The notes below the pieces were generated by a model. It was not told the DNA's origin and did no database searches. It saw nothing but the letters and a program-made list of their open reading frames with translations. DNA of 24,023 nt from Gemmatimonadota bacterium (GTDB lineage Bacteria > Latescibacterota > UBA2968 > UBA8231): the NCBI GenBank assembly GCA_028875335.1, contig JAPPEF010000378.1, positions 1-24,023 of the forward strand. Reading direction: 5' to 3'. Below are positions 1 to 7,373 of this stretch, piece by piece; within the stretch, counting starts at the first letter, position 1, and every line of letters starts with the position of its first letter. A program made the translations under genes and the position numbers.

Positions 1-281
1 TGTTTGGGATCGTCGAGGACTTTAACGCGGTAGCGGATGCCGGGGCGGTCTTCTATGGCTGGGGGAAGTAGGGCCTTGGTGACGCGCTGGATGTAGGATT
101 GGAGGCCGCGGTCGGGGTGGAGGCGTTGTTGGGCTTCGATTTGGGTGGCGAACTTCGCGCCGAGTTTGATTTCGGTTTTGTCGGAAATCAGGGCGTAACC
201 TAGCTCGCGGCGGACGGTGGCGCAGCCGGACGAGAGGGTGCAGGCGGCAATGAGCAGGACAAGGAAGGTGCGTTGGAGCAT
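1..281 (-). CDS. M48-type metallopeptidase lipoprotein, N-terminal part (truncated by window edge)
   Basis: Reading the minus strand from ATG at 281 gives 93 residues before the window ends. The N-terminus is a lipoprotein signal with lipobox LSSGC (Cys at about residue 20). The mature part contains ISDKTEIKLGAKFATQIEAQ, then LQSYIQRVTKAL, then a YRVKVLDDPK stretch. This order matches the region just before the catalytic HExxH domain in periplasmic M48 peptidases of the BepA/LoiP kind, which process or clear misfolded envelope proteins. The HExxH motif itself would lie outside the window, so activity cannot be judged. The gene is on the same strand as the SDR gene, 55 bases downstream of it. 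The family call rests on motif memory and is fairly firm; the exact subfamily is not. Confidence 0.72.
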   Translation of the reverse strand, partial: MLQRTFLVLLIAACTLSSGCATVRRELGYALISDKTEIKLGAKFATQIEAQQRLHPDRGLQSYIQRVTKALLPPAIEDRPGIRYRVKVLDDPK

Positions 282-336
282 GGCCGTTGGCTTTCTTGCG
301 ATGGGTACAGGTTAAACACCAAACAGCTAGCGCCGG

Positions 337-1047
337 TTACTTTTTCTTCCGCGTGCCAAATTCGATCACTTTTTTTTGTGGCGAGAGGTTGATTTCGTCG
401 AGCACCGTGCCGTCACGCGCGGTCAGAGCTTGGACGATGACCTCGGCGACGTCTTCCGGCAGGATGTAGTTATCGGGCTCTGGGCCGGGCCGGAAGTCCA
501 ATTCGTTGAAAAAGGGCGACTGGACCATGCCGGGATTGACCAATGTGACACGGACGCCAGTGCGGGCGCACTCGGCGCGAAGAGCTTGGGCGAGGCCGCG
601 CAGGGCGAACTTGGCCGCGCAGTACAAGCTGCCTTGGGCAGTGCCGGTGAGCGCGGCTTCCGATCCCATAAAGACCAAGTGTCCGCGACCGGCCTTTTTG
701 AGGGAGGGGAGGAAAGCGCGGGCGACGAAGACGTGACTGGTGAAGTTGAGGTCGATCAGCGCGCGGATTTGGTCGTAGGAGAATTGCTCTAGAGCGCCGA
801 AGCGACCAACTCCGGCGTTGAGGACTAGGGCGTCGAGGGCCGGGTAGGTGGCGACGAGGTTTTGTAGATGGGCGGGAAGTTGATCGAGGTCGGCGAGGTC
901 GATTGTATGCGACGTAAAGCGGCGGTCATCGCAGGGGAACTTGCCGAAGTCGCGGGCAATGCCAATGGTGTCATGGCCGTCGGCGAGCAGCTTCTCACAG
1001 ACGGCGCGGCCAATGCCGGAACTGGCACCGGTGACTAAGACGCGCAT
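337..1047 (-). CDS. Short-chain dehydrogenase/reductase (classical SDR)
   Basis: The product is 236 residues, the usual size of a classical SDR oxidoreductase using NAD(P)H. The Rossmann glycine motif TGASSGIG is at residues 6-13, the NAG motif at 77-79, and the catalytic set is Asn101, Ser129, Tyr142 and Lys146 (YCAAK). The C-terminus is basic (RKKK). I chose ATG at 1047 because the SDR fold begins at MRVLVTGASSG; a longer reading would overlap the upstream gene by more than 140 bases. The upstream SPL-like gene ends one base before this start (TGATATG), so translational coupling is likely. The substrate cannot be told from sequence. Family is near certain, function open. Confidence 0.9.
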   Translation of the reverse strand: MRVLVTGASSGIGRAVCEKLLADGHDTIGIARDFGKFPCDDRRFTSHTIDLADLDQLPAHLQNLVATYPALDALVLNAGVGRFGALEQFSYDQIRALIDLNFTSHVFVARAFLPSLKKAGRGHLVFMGSEAALTGTAQGSLYCAAKFALRGLAQALRAECARTGVRVTLVNPGMVQSPFFNELDFRPGPEPDNYILPEDVAEVIVQALTARDGTVLDEINLSPQKKVIEFGTRKKK

Positions 1048-1048
1048 A

Positions 1049-2056
1049 TCAGACCTGTAGGGTGGTGGATGGACAGGGGAAGAAAAGCTCGGCGGGAATG
1101 TACTGGAGCAATTGATCCGCGCAAAAGTCGTGTAGCTTTTGGGCCAAGGCGGGCCGATAGGAGACCATGCCGTCTTTTTCCTCCAAACCATAAGCGAGAA
1201 GTTTTTCGTCTGGATAGAGCTTGTGCATGGTTTTGTACATGCCCTGCGGCAGGCGGAATTGGCCTAGGCTGACTGAGTGCAGGGTATCGCGGCGGACTTG
1301 CGAGAACACGAGGGCGAACAGGTCGCGGTAGCGCTCCTCGTAGGCGCGGTCGTAGAGCAGTGGATCAAAGCGCAGCCCAATGGGCCAGCCGCGTTCCTGT
1401 AGGGCGGCGATGGCCTCTAAGCGCCGGGCCACCGATGGTGCGCCGACCTCGAATTGGTCGGCAAGTGCCGGCGGAGTCATGCTGAAGGCGACGACGCAGT
1501 TAGGCAGCGGCTCGGTGGCGAGTAGGGTCTTGATGCGCACGCTCTTGGTGCGCAGCTCAAAATACGCCTGCGGGTGGTCGGCAAAGAAGGGGAGGAAGTC
1601 GGCTGTAAAGTGGGTAATGCCCTCCAGCGCGAGGCTGTCGCAGTCGTAGCCGGAGAAGAAATAGGGCGTATCGGATGCGTGCGCGGCGATGTGCGCGGCG
1701 ATGTCTTGCTGGAAGTCCTCGTAGTTGATAAAGAGGACTAGGTGCGCCGAGCGATACAGGCCTTGGAGGAAGCAGTAGCGGCAGTCGTAGGGGCAGTTGA
1801 GCAGGTGCGAGAAATAGTAATTGCGCTCGCCGCCGATGCCGTAGCCGTCGGGGGCGGGGAGGACGCGCCGTCCGGCCTTGTGGGCGAGGATGAGCGCGGG
1901 GCGGCGCTTTTGCAGGCGGAAGTTTTGCGCCGTGCGGTTGAAGACCTCGCCGTAACGAGTACAGGGGACTAGCTGAGCGCGGGGGAAGCGATCGAGTAGG
2001 GCGCGGGTGCGCGGGTGGTCGAGGATGGACTCTTCGGCGTAGATGAAATCGAACAT
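1049..2056 (-). CDS. Spore photoproduct lyase-like radical SAM protein
   Basis: The 335-residue product carries a radical SAM cluster motif, CPYDCRYC (Cys88, Cys92, Cys95; CX3CX2C), preceded by GERNYYFSHLLN. That setting is characteristic of the SplB/SPL family, which in Bacillus repairs the spore photoproduct in DNA. Relatives occur in many Gram-negative non-sporeformers with unproven roles. Nothing else here suggests sporulation, so the original substrate should not be assumed. ATG at 2056 is the likely start; an in-frame TTG three codons upstream (2065) is possible, and no strong ribosome binding site decides it. It forms a tight operon with the downstream SDR gene and is divergent from the toxin-antitoxin pair. 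Confidence 0.85.
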   Translation of the reverse strand: MFDFIYAEESILDHPRTRALLDRFPRAQLVPCTRYGEVFNRTAQNFRLQKRRPALILAHKAGRRVLPAPDGYGIGGERNYYFSHLLNCPYDCRYCFLQGLYRSAHLVLFINYEDFQQDIAAHIAAHASDTPYFFSGYDCDSLALEGITHFTADFLPFFADHPQAYFELRTKSVRIKTLLATEPLPNCVVAFSMTPPALADQFEVGAPSVARRLEAIAALQERGWPIGLRFDPLLYDRAYEERYRDLFALVFSQVRRDTLHSVSLGQFRLPQGMYKTMHKLYPDEKLLAYGLEEKDGMVSYRPALAQKLHDFCADQLLQYIPAELFFPCPSTTLQV

Positions 2057-2139
2057 GGGCAGCAAACAGGTGACTAGTCTAAATGATTTCTACAGACTTC
2101 TAAGTATAAGCAAGTGATCTGCCATACGTAAGAATCTAC

Positions 2140-2168
2140 TTGACAATATGTCCTCAAAAAGGGACATT
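2140..2168 (+). promoter_or_regulatory. Putative promoter of the toxin-antitoxin operon
   Basis: A perfect TTGACA at 2140-2145 is followed after 17 bases by GACATT (2163-2168), which matches the -10 consensus at only three positions, including A2 and T6. A start site seven bases on would fall at about 2175, on the ATG preferred for the toxin, so the toxin mRNA might have little or no leader. The -10 box is weak and this remains a proposal. Confidence 0.3.
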
Positions 2169-2174
2169 GCGACT

Positions 2175-2462
2175 ATGGAAATCGTCTATACCGAGGTCTT
2201 TGAGAATTGGCTCAAGCGACTCGGCGATCGACGCGCCAGGGTCTCGATTGTTTCCCGAATTGAACGCATCGAAGACGGCAACTTTGGAGACCACAAATCG
2301 GTTGGCGACGGAGTCAGCGAACTCCGAATCAATGTCGGCAAGGGCTATCGCGCTTACTACGCAATTCGGCGAAACACCGTCGTGATCCTGCTATGCGGTG
2401 GCGACAAATCGACGCAGCGGCAAGACATCAAACGCGCTCAGCAAATGGCGAGCGAGATATAA
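2175..2462 (+). CDS. RelE/ParE-superfamily toxin, HigB-like (type II TA)
   Basis: The 95-residue product begins MEIVYTEVFENWLKRLGD and contains RIERIEDGNFGDHKSV, GVSELRI, GKGYRAYY and LLCGGDKSTQ. These match the 'putative addiction module killer protein' family of RelE-fold mRNA interferases. The antitoxin gene lies 9 bases downstream, in the toxin-first order typical of HigBA-like modules. An ATG at 2148 would add nine residues (MSSKRDIAT). I prefer 2175 because the family usually begins right at this point and because a TTGACA box at 2140-2145 would overlap the longer version's start. Predicted action is ribosome-dependent mRNA cleavage, inferred from family only. Confidence 0.88.
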   Translation: MEIVYTEVFENWLKRLGDRRARVSIVSRIERIEDGNFGDHKSVGDGVSELRINVGKGYRAYYAIRRNTVVILLCGGDKSTQRQDIKRAQQMASEI

Positions 2463-2471
2463 GGAGGCATC

Positions 2472-2747
2472 ATGAAGCTCAAAAAATTCGACGTAATTGA
2501 TTTTCTCGATAACGATGAGGCGTTGATTGAATATCTCAACGTAGCGCTAGAAGAAAACGATCCGAAGTACTTCGCCAAGGCTCTCGGCAACGTCGCCCGG
2601 GCCAAGGGAATGTCTTCCATCGCCGAAGCCAGCGGTCTGGGGCGGCAGGCGTTGTACCGTGCGCTATCCAGCGAGGGCAACCCGCGGATCGACACGCTCT
2701 TTAGAGTGTTGGATACACTGAATGTCCGGCTTGCTATCACCCAGTAG
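2472..2747 (+). CDS. HigA-like antitoxin with helix-turn-helix (type II TA)
   Basis: This 91-residue protein matches the 'putative addiction module antidote' family that accompanies HigB-like killers. The N-terminal half (DFLDNDEALIEYLNVALEEN) is the toxin-binding region. Residues about 40-85 form an Xre-like helix-turn-helix with ARAKGMSSIAEASGLGRQAL and RIDTLFRVLDTLNVRLAI. The start is well supported: AAGGAGG at 2461-2467 lies four bases before ATG and overlaps the toxin stop codon, so antitoxin translation should be efficient and coupled to the toxin. It is expected to bind toxin and repress the operon, as is usual in the family. The operator was not identified. Confidence 0.9.
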   Translation: MKLKKFDVIDFLDNDEALIEYLNVALEENDPKYFAKALGNVARAKGMSSIAEASGLGRQALYRALSSEGNPRIDTLFRVLDTLNVRLAITQ

Positions 2748-2838
2748 TAACAAGTATCGTCCACGATAACCGGGCGATTAGCCAATGTGTAACAACTAAA
2801 ACCTAAATACAGGAACTCACAGGAGAGGGATCGGCAGG

Positions 2839-3720
2839 ATGGGGATCGGGATACTGTGTATGCTGGGGGTGTTCGCGTTGTGGAGCGTCATCCCGGTGCT
2901 GGTGAAACTGCTCTTTCCCGTTTTCGATCCGTTCACGATCGCCTTTCTTCGGTTGCTACAAGGTGCGGCGGTCGTGTCGGTCGCCTTTTTCGCACGCGGC
3001 TATACCCTGCGGGACATTCAATGGTCTTGGTGGCATGTGATCGGGGGGCTGGGCATGAGCCTGAACTTCTCGCTCTATGCGTTTTCGCTGAGTTATACCA
3101 CGGCTAGCGCTGGCTCGTTGGTCGTCCAGGTGCAGTACGTCGTGCTAACGGTGCTGGCCGTCGCCGTGCTGCGCGAGCGGTTGGGTGCAGGGAAAATGGC
3201 AGGTATGGCGCTGGTGCTGGCCGGAGTCGCAGTGATCGTGGGTGCGCGCGAGGATGTGGGTCATCTGTTCGCTCCGCGCTATGTACTGGGCAATGTGCTG
3301 ATGCTGTTCTCGGGGCTGGGCTGGGGGATCTACGCGCTCGCCAACAAGGCGCTTGCACCGCGGGTGGGGACCGCGGCGATACTGGCCCCAATGATGATGA
3401 TGGGCGTGGTGGTTACGGGCGCACTCGCCGCGACCCATTTTCAATTGCACTCGGAGCCGAAGGCGGCCACGTGGATTATAGTGCTCGTTCTGGGCGTGTT
3501 GGCCACTGGCTGTGCGTTTGTTTTGGTTTCGGAGGGCATGAAACGGTTGAGTGCCGTGCTGGTTGGTACGCTGACTGCTACGGCACCCATCGGGCAGATC
3601 GCGCTGGCCCACTGGGTCTTGGGGGAGCCAGTGACCTGGAGTCTGACTGGTGGTGGAGTTTTGATCTTGGTCGGCGTGCTCGGTATGGTGTACACAGAGC
3701 GATTCCAGGCCCGGCGGTGA
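2839..3720 (+). CDS. EamA/DMT-family transporter (10 TM)
   Basis: The 293-residue product is highly hydrophobic with about ten transmembrane helices in two EamA repeats (roughly residues 5-136 and 150-288). That is the standard size and layout of drug/metabolite-superfamily exporters of the inner membrane. Typical features are ALWSVIPVLVKLL near the start, TIAFLRLLQ, and GWGIYALANKAL at the start of the second repeat. An AGGAGAGGG stretch at 2821-2829 precedes the ATG. The gene stands alone, downstream of the toxin-antitoxin pair and convergent with the PhyH gene. The substrate is unknown; family members export amino acids, nucleosides and other small metabolites. Confidence 0.9.
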   Translation: MGIGILCMLGVFALWSVIPVLVKLLFPVFDPFTIAFLRLLQGAAVVSVAFFARGYTLRDIQWSWWHVIGGLGMSLNFSLYAFSLSYTTASAGSLVVQVQYVVLTVLAVAVLRERLGAGKMAGMALVLAGVAVIVGAREDVGHLFAPRYVLGNVLMLFSGLGWGIYALANKALAPRVGTAAILAPMMMMGVVVTGALAATHFQLHSEPKAATWIIVLVLGVLATGCAFVLVSEGMKRLSAVLVGTLTATAPIGQIALAHWVLGEPVTWSLTGGGVLILVGVLGMVYTERFQARR

Positions 3721-3752
3721 GACCGCAGCTAATATTTACTCTCGATTTAGTC

Positions 3753-4535
3753 TCAAGCCACTAGGTGCGTTCGTTCGGGCCGCAGAAGCTCTCTTAGTTT
3801 GGCGTCGTATTCTCGCTTGGTGGCTGCCTGATTTTCGGGCAGGCCGATTTCGATTCCTGCCGCCGTATAGGTCATAACCAGCGTTTTGCGCGGCTCGTTG
3901 TCTATATTGGTCGATCCGCCGTGGACCATGGACGTCGTCAGTACGGTCACCTGTCCTGCTTGCGCCAAAACCGGCTGCGGCGCGGCGTATTCCGGCGGCA
4001 GATTCACCATTTTGATGCCCTGGACTCCCGGCGTCGCGTCTTTCAGCACTGGATCGGCCGAACGGGCGACGGCTACTAGGCGGTGGCTGCCGGGCCGGTA
4101 CATCATCGGCGCACGCCGTTCATTGACGTCAGTCAACCACAGAAAAAAACTGCATACGACCCGCCGTGGCGTCGCAGCCCAATCCTCCAAGCTGTACTGG
4201 ATATCGGTGTGCTGGTCGTAGCTGAACTCGCTTCCCGGCTGGGGATAAGAGGCCACAATCGCCGTTTGGAAGAAACGGATCGCATCGGCTCGCAGCACTC
4301 GTTTGGCGACCGCTTCAAAGAAGGGATGCTGGATCAGGTCCAGTAGGGTCGGCTCGTAGTAATTGCAGGTCGCCCCGTAGCGAAAACGCGGTGCTTGGTT
4401 CGGTTCGGCTGGTTTAAAAGGCAGCAGCGCGTCGATGGCGGCCGCGGCCGCGGCGATTTCTTTGGTCGTCAGAGGCGTGTCGATGGTGACGGCACCCTGT
4501 TCCTCAAAGATCCTTAATTGTTCGGCGCTGATCAT
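3753..4535 (-). CDS. Phytanoyl-CoA dioxygenase (PhyH) family protein
   Basis: The 260-residue product has the Fe(II)/2-oxoglutarate facial triad of the PhyH family: His109-x-Asp111 in DQHTDIQYS and distal His205 in MVHGGSTN. Arg216 in NEPRKTLVM is the likely 2-oxoglutarate carboxylate binder. Residues MYRPGSHRL (about 145-153) are the usual PGSH loop. Such enzymes hydroxylate small organic substrates; the substrate here is unknown. A strong GGGAGGAG ribosome binding site lies four bases upstream of the ATG at 4535. It follows the beta-barrel gene by 25 bases on the same strand, so the two are probably co-transcribed. PhyH paralogues are very abundant in some sponge-associated and uncultivated phyla, which fits the proposed lineage. 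Confidence 0.9.
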   Translation of the reverse strand: MISAEQLRIFEEQGAVTIDTPLTTKEIAAAAAAIDALLPFKPAEPNQAPRFRYGATCNYYEPTLLDLIQHPFFEAVAKRVLRADAIRFFQTAIVASYPQPGSEFSYDQHTDIQYSLEDWAATPRRVVCSFFLWLTDVNERRAPMMYRPGSHRLVAVARSADPVLKDATPGVQGIKMVNLPPEYAAPQPVLAQAGQVTVLTTSMVHGGSTNIDNEPRKTLVMTYTAAGIEIGLPENQAATKREYDAKLRELLRPERTHLVA

Positions 4536-4560
4536 AGCTCCTCCCTTGCTAAAGCGATCC

Positions 4561-5448
4561 TCAGAACTGGTATAGCAGGCTGAGGCTTGCGCCCCAGAAT
4601 TGGGTGTCGTCCGTGGTGATAGTGTATAGAATCGGCTCGCCGCGCCCCACCGTGGAGTCGTGGCTGCGCAGTTGATCCCATTCGGTTTTTTCGCTTGCGA
4701 ACTCGCCGGAAGCCATCCAGCGCAACTTGAGGTCCAGAGCGGCGCGATCTCCGATCTGATAGGCTGCGCCGGCGAGCAGTTGATAGCCTATGCGGCGATC
4801 GGTCAGCCGCGCTTGGCCGACCGTGGTTGAACCGGCGATTTTTGCGTTCAAATCCGGGTCTGCAAACGTCCTAATCCGGCTGGGGTCGTCGTTGCGCTTC
4901 CAATTGGTAAAATAGTAGAGCGACGTACTTGCCAGCCCCGCTCCAGCCCCTGCGTACGACACTAGCGCCGGCCCCAACGCAAAGTCGTAGTAAGCATTGG
5001 CGAACAGGTTGTGCGCTAGCAAATTATCGACCCCGGCGATGGCCAATTCGATTTCCTGATCCTGCTTATCGAGGGTTATTTCGTCGAAGATGGCAATGTC
5101 GGAGCGCTCGTCATAGGTCGTGCTGCGGTGGAAGTATTCCCCCTCGATTCTGAAGGCTCCCCAGCGATAGCCAAGGGAGAGGCCCGACCCGATTCCGGAG
5201 CCGCCGCCAAACGCATTTTCCCATTCCGTTGGGGCTGGCAATGAATCGCATTCATCGGTCACTTCCGACCCGTCTGGATTGATGATTCGGTCGCACTTGG
5301 TGCCCCAGTCGTTGTCGGTGCCCCGCACGTCCATTGCCGGAGCAACGGCGATCCCCAAGCCCATCTGAATGTACGGGCCGTCTTGGCCTAGGACGTGGTT
5401 ATAGAAGCCCAGCAGGGCGACCGTCCACAGCAAGAATTTTTGAGGCAT
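4561..5448 (-). CDS. Outer-membrane beta-barrel protein (unknown function)
   Basis: The 295-residue product starts with a signal peptide (MPQKFLLWTVALLGF..., cleavage near residue 21) and begins its mature part DGPYIQMGLGIAV. It shows alternating-hydrophobic strands throughout, glycine-rich turns (AFGGGSGIGSGLSLGYRWG) and a C-terminal Phe (SLSLLYQF). These are marks of an outer-membrane barrel of the OmpA-like/opacity-protein size class, perhaps 8-10 strands. I see no OmpA-like peptidoglycan domain. ATG at 5448 is preferred over the GTG directly before it (5451); GGAAGGAAAC lies upstream. The PhyH gene follows after 25 bases. Function cannot be named from sequence. Confidence 0.78.
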   Translation of the reverse strand: MPQKFLLWTVALLGFYNHVLGQDGPYIQMGLGIAVAPAMDVRGTDNDWGTKCDRIINPDGSEVTDECDSLPAPTEWENAFGGGSGIGSGLSLGYRWGAFRIEGEYFHRSTTYDERSDIAIFDEITLDKQDQEIELAIAGVDNLLAHNLFANAYYDFALGPALVSYAGAGAGLASTSLYYFTNWKRNDDPSRIRTFADPDLNAKIAGSTTVGQARLTDRRIGYQLLAGAAYQIGDRAALDLKLRWMASGEFASEKTEWDQLRSHDSTVGRGEPILYTITTDDTQFWGASLSLLYQF

Positions 5449-5542
5449 CACAGTTTCCTTCCTTTAGGTATAGGTACAGATGAAACGCAAACGAGCCGTA
5501 CTATTCGTTTGCCAACGCTATTTTCGAGTTGTCCAACTGTCG

Positions 5543-6382
5543 TTAGGCTTCTATCTGATCATCTTTCGTCTCCTCTGGAATAAGAAAAAACTCCACATCG
5601 TCTAGCTGCTGCTGAAGATGAGCTAGCACCTCGTCGCGGCTTTGCAAGGCCAGCAAGTCGTCGCTGACGGCGGGGGGCACCGGTGCCAGCGCCTGCCAGC
5701 GCGCGAGTAAGCCACGCAACTGATGCTGTTGCGTGGCCGTGAATTGCCAGCGGGCGGTTAGTTCGGCAAGGCCGGGTGGGTCGGCGTGTAGCGCGTGGAG
5801 TTGCTGACTGAGTGTTCGCAAATGTTCGCCAACTTGGGCGACCGTATCGAGTTGGGATTCTATTAGAGCCTCCACTTTTCCCGCATTGAGTGTCTGATAG
5901 GAGGATTGCGGGTTGTCGGAGACGACCTTGAGGCAGTGGATCCGCTCACTGGTGGCAAAGCGTTGCGAGGCCTCGCAAAAGCCGCTGGCCTCCATGTCGT
6001 ACGCAGCATCGTCAGCAGGCGGCTGCACGCGATCGACGGTGTGCAGCAAGGTGGTGCGACAGAGCGGAGGCGCAGTGAAGGTGGGGTAAAAGGGCTTGCC
6101 GCTGGCTGCATCCACGACCTTGTGCGCCAGCAGAGCCGTGCCCACCGCTTGGTTGCCGTGGCCGGCGATGCCGATATTGAGCCAAGCCGCTGGCGCATCG
6201 CCGATTAGCGCGCGCAGGTACGCCGTGGCGGCCGCGGCGGCCACTTTGCCGATGCCAGAGACGATCAGGTGCGTCTGCTCGCCCGCGCAGATGCGATAGG
6301 GATGACCGCTCACGCCTTGGAGGCGGTAGGTAGCCAACAGCGGCCGCGCCTCGGCCGCGAGAGCGACGACTAAGCACAACAT
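5543..6382 (-). CDS. MTAN/nucleoside phosphorylase-like protein with C-terminal extension
   Basis: The first about 180 of 279 residues have the PNP/UDP phosphorylase fold as in MTA/SAH nucleosidase. Glu11 sits in ALAAEARPL, IVSGIGK at 40-46 is the phosphate/ribose loop region, WLNIGIAGH follows, then YDMEASG (Met130, Glu131) for ribose binding and VVSDNPQSS with Asp156 as the likely general acid. The last about 100 residues are an added helical region including RWQFTATQQHQLRGLL, not part of canonical MTAN (about 230 residues). I recall similar extended phosphorylases near SPL-like radical SAM genes in proteobacteria. The SPL-like gene here is on the same strand 3.5 kb away, but the link is only suggestive. 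Substrate (MTA, SAH, futalosine or another nucleoside) is undetermined. Confidence 0.8.
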   Translation of the reverse strand: MLCLVVALAAEARPLLATYRLQGVSGHPYRICAGEQTHLIVSGIGKVAAAAATAYLRALIGDAPAAWLNIGIAGHGNQAVGTALLAHKVVDAASGKPFYPTFTAPPLCRTTLLHTVDRVQPPADDAAYDMEASGFCEASQRFATSERIHCLKVVSDNPQSSYQTLNAGKVEALIESQLDTVAQVGEHLRTLSQQLHALHADPPGLAELTARWQFTATQQHQLRGLLARWQALAPVPPAVSDDLLALQSRDEVLAHLQQQLDDVEFFLIPEETKDDQIEA

Positions 6383-6424
6383 GAGGCTAATATACCGGCT
6401 GGCCGCTCCCCGGCAACTTGGTTT

Positions 6425-6445
6425 GACCCTGCTTGAGCAGGGGTC
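6425..6445. repeat. Inverted repeat in the divergent gap between the phosphorylase-like and dapF-like genes
   Basis: CCCTGC (6427-6432) and GCAGGG (6437-6442) pair around a TTGA loop. The stem extends by two more pairs, GA/TC, across a one-base bulge at 6443. It sits in the 96-base gap between two divergently transcribed genes. It could be an operator or a 5'-leader hairpin. No U-tract follows, so it is not an intrinsic terminator. Confidence 0.45.
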
Positions 6446-6478
6446 TAAGTTCTATAAGACAAACGAGAAAGGGCACGT

Positions 6479-7348
6479 ATGGAAAACGAATTTTTCAAGG
6501 GCCACGGCCTCGGCAATGACTACATTGCCGTCGATCCGGCTGCGCTCAGTTTCGAGCTGACGCCGGACAATATCCGCACGATTTGCGACCGCCATTGGGG
6601 CGTGGGCAGCGACGGCATTCTCGCGCTGGTGCCGTCGCAAAAGGCCGACTTTGGCCTGAAAATCTACAACCCCGACGGCAGCGAGGCGGAAAAGTCGGGC
6701 AATGGCCTGCGGATATTCGCCCGCTATCTACACGCCACCGGTCAGGTGCAAAAGCAGCAGTTCACCGTCGAAACGGAGGGCGGTCTAGTAAGTATCGATT
6801 TGCACATTGACGATCACGGCGACGCCAGCTCGGCTACGGTGGAGATGGGGCGAGCTACATTTGCGCCAGCGGCTCTGCCCTGCACGCTGGAGGCCGAAGA
6901 GCTGGTCGCACAGCCGATCGACGTCGACGGGCAGACCTTGACCTTTACCGGCGTCAGCGTCGGCAATCCCCACTGCATCGTCTTTCGCGAACAAGGCGAG
7001 CAATGGACCGAAGACGAGCTGTGCTCTTTGGGACCGAAGCTGGAAAATCACCCGCTCTTCCCCCGGCGCACTAACGTGCAACTCGCCGTGCCCGTGGAAA
7101 CCCACGCGATCTATATCCTGATCTGGGAGCGCGGCGCGGGCCACACGCAGGCGTCGGGGTCGTCTGCGTGTGCGGCCGCGAGTGCGGCGGTGCGGCTGGG
7201 CTTGGTCAAAAGTCCAGTGGCGGTTAGGGCCCCAGGCGGAACCTTGCACATCGACGTGAGTGCAAGCTACGACCTGACGATGAAGGGGCCAGTCTCCGAA
7301 GTGGCGCGCGGCGCATTCAGCCCGTCGTTTGTGCGCCACATGCACTGA
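6479..7348 (+). CDS. dapF: Diaminopimelate epimerase-like protein with both catalytic Cys positions replaced by Ser
   Basis: The 289-residue product has the DapF size and fold markers: HGLGNDYIAVD near the start, GVGSDGIL (41-48), IYNPDGSEAEKSGNGLR (62-78), GVSVGNPHC (158-166) and WERGAGHTQASGSSACAAA (216-234). DapF interconverts LL- and meso-diaminopimelate for lysine and peptidoglycan, using two cysteines in CGNG and ACGTG contexts. Here both aligned positions are serine (Ser73 and Ser226), and the usual RGxGET glutamate is His222. It is therefore either a divergent epimerase or a relative with another reaction. AAAGGG precedes the ATG. The metallopeptidase-barrel gene begins 25 bases after its stop, suggesting one transcript. 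The homology is sure, the activity is not. Confidence 0.82.
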   Translation: MENEFFKGHGLGNDYIAVDPAALSFELTPDNIRTICDRHWGVGSDGILALVPSQKADFGLKIYNPDGSEAEKSGNGLRIFARYLHATGQVQKQQFTVETEGGLVSIDLHIDDHGDASSATVEMGRATFAPAALPCTLEAEELVAQPIDVDGQTLTFTGVSVGNPHCIVFREQGEQWTEDELCSLGPKLENHPLFPRRTNVQLAVPVETHAIYILIWERGAGHTQASGSSACAAASAAVRLGLVKSPVAVRAPGGTLHIDVSASYDLTMKGPVSEVARGAFSPSFVRHMH

Positions 7349-7373
7349 GCGGCACGTGGTAGAGAGGATTGCC

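Noticed and set aside
2755..2768. TATCGT/ACGATA palindrome after the antitoxin gene
   Set aside because: Only six pairs with a two-base spacer and no T-run; too short to call a terminator or operator on its own.
7329..7373. Longer start for the metallopeptidase-barrel protein
   Set aside because: It would overlap dapF and push the signal peptide inside; the ATG at 7374 has a ribosome binding site and begins the signal peptide.
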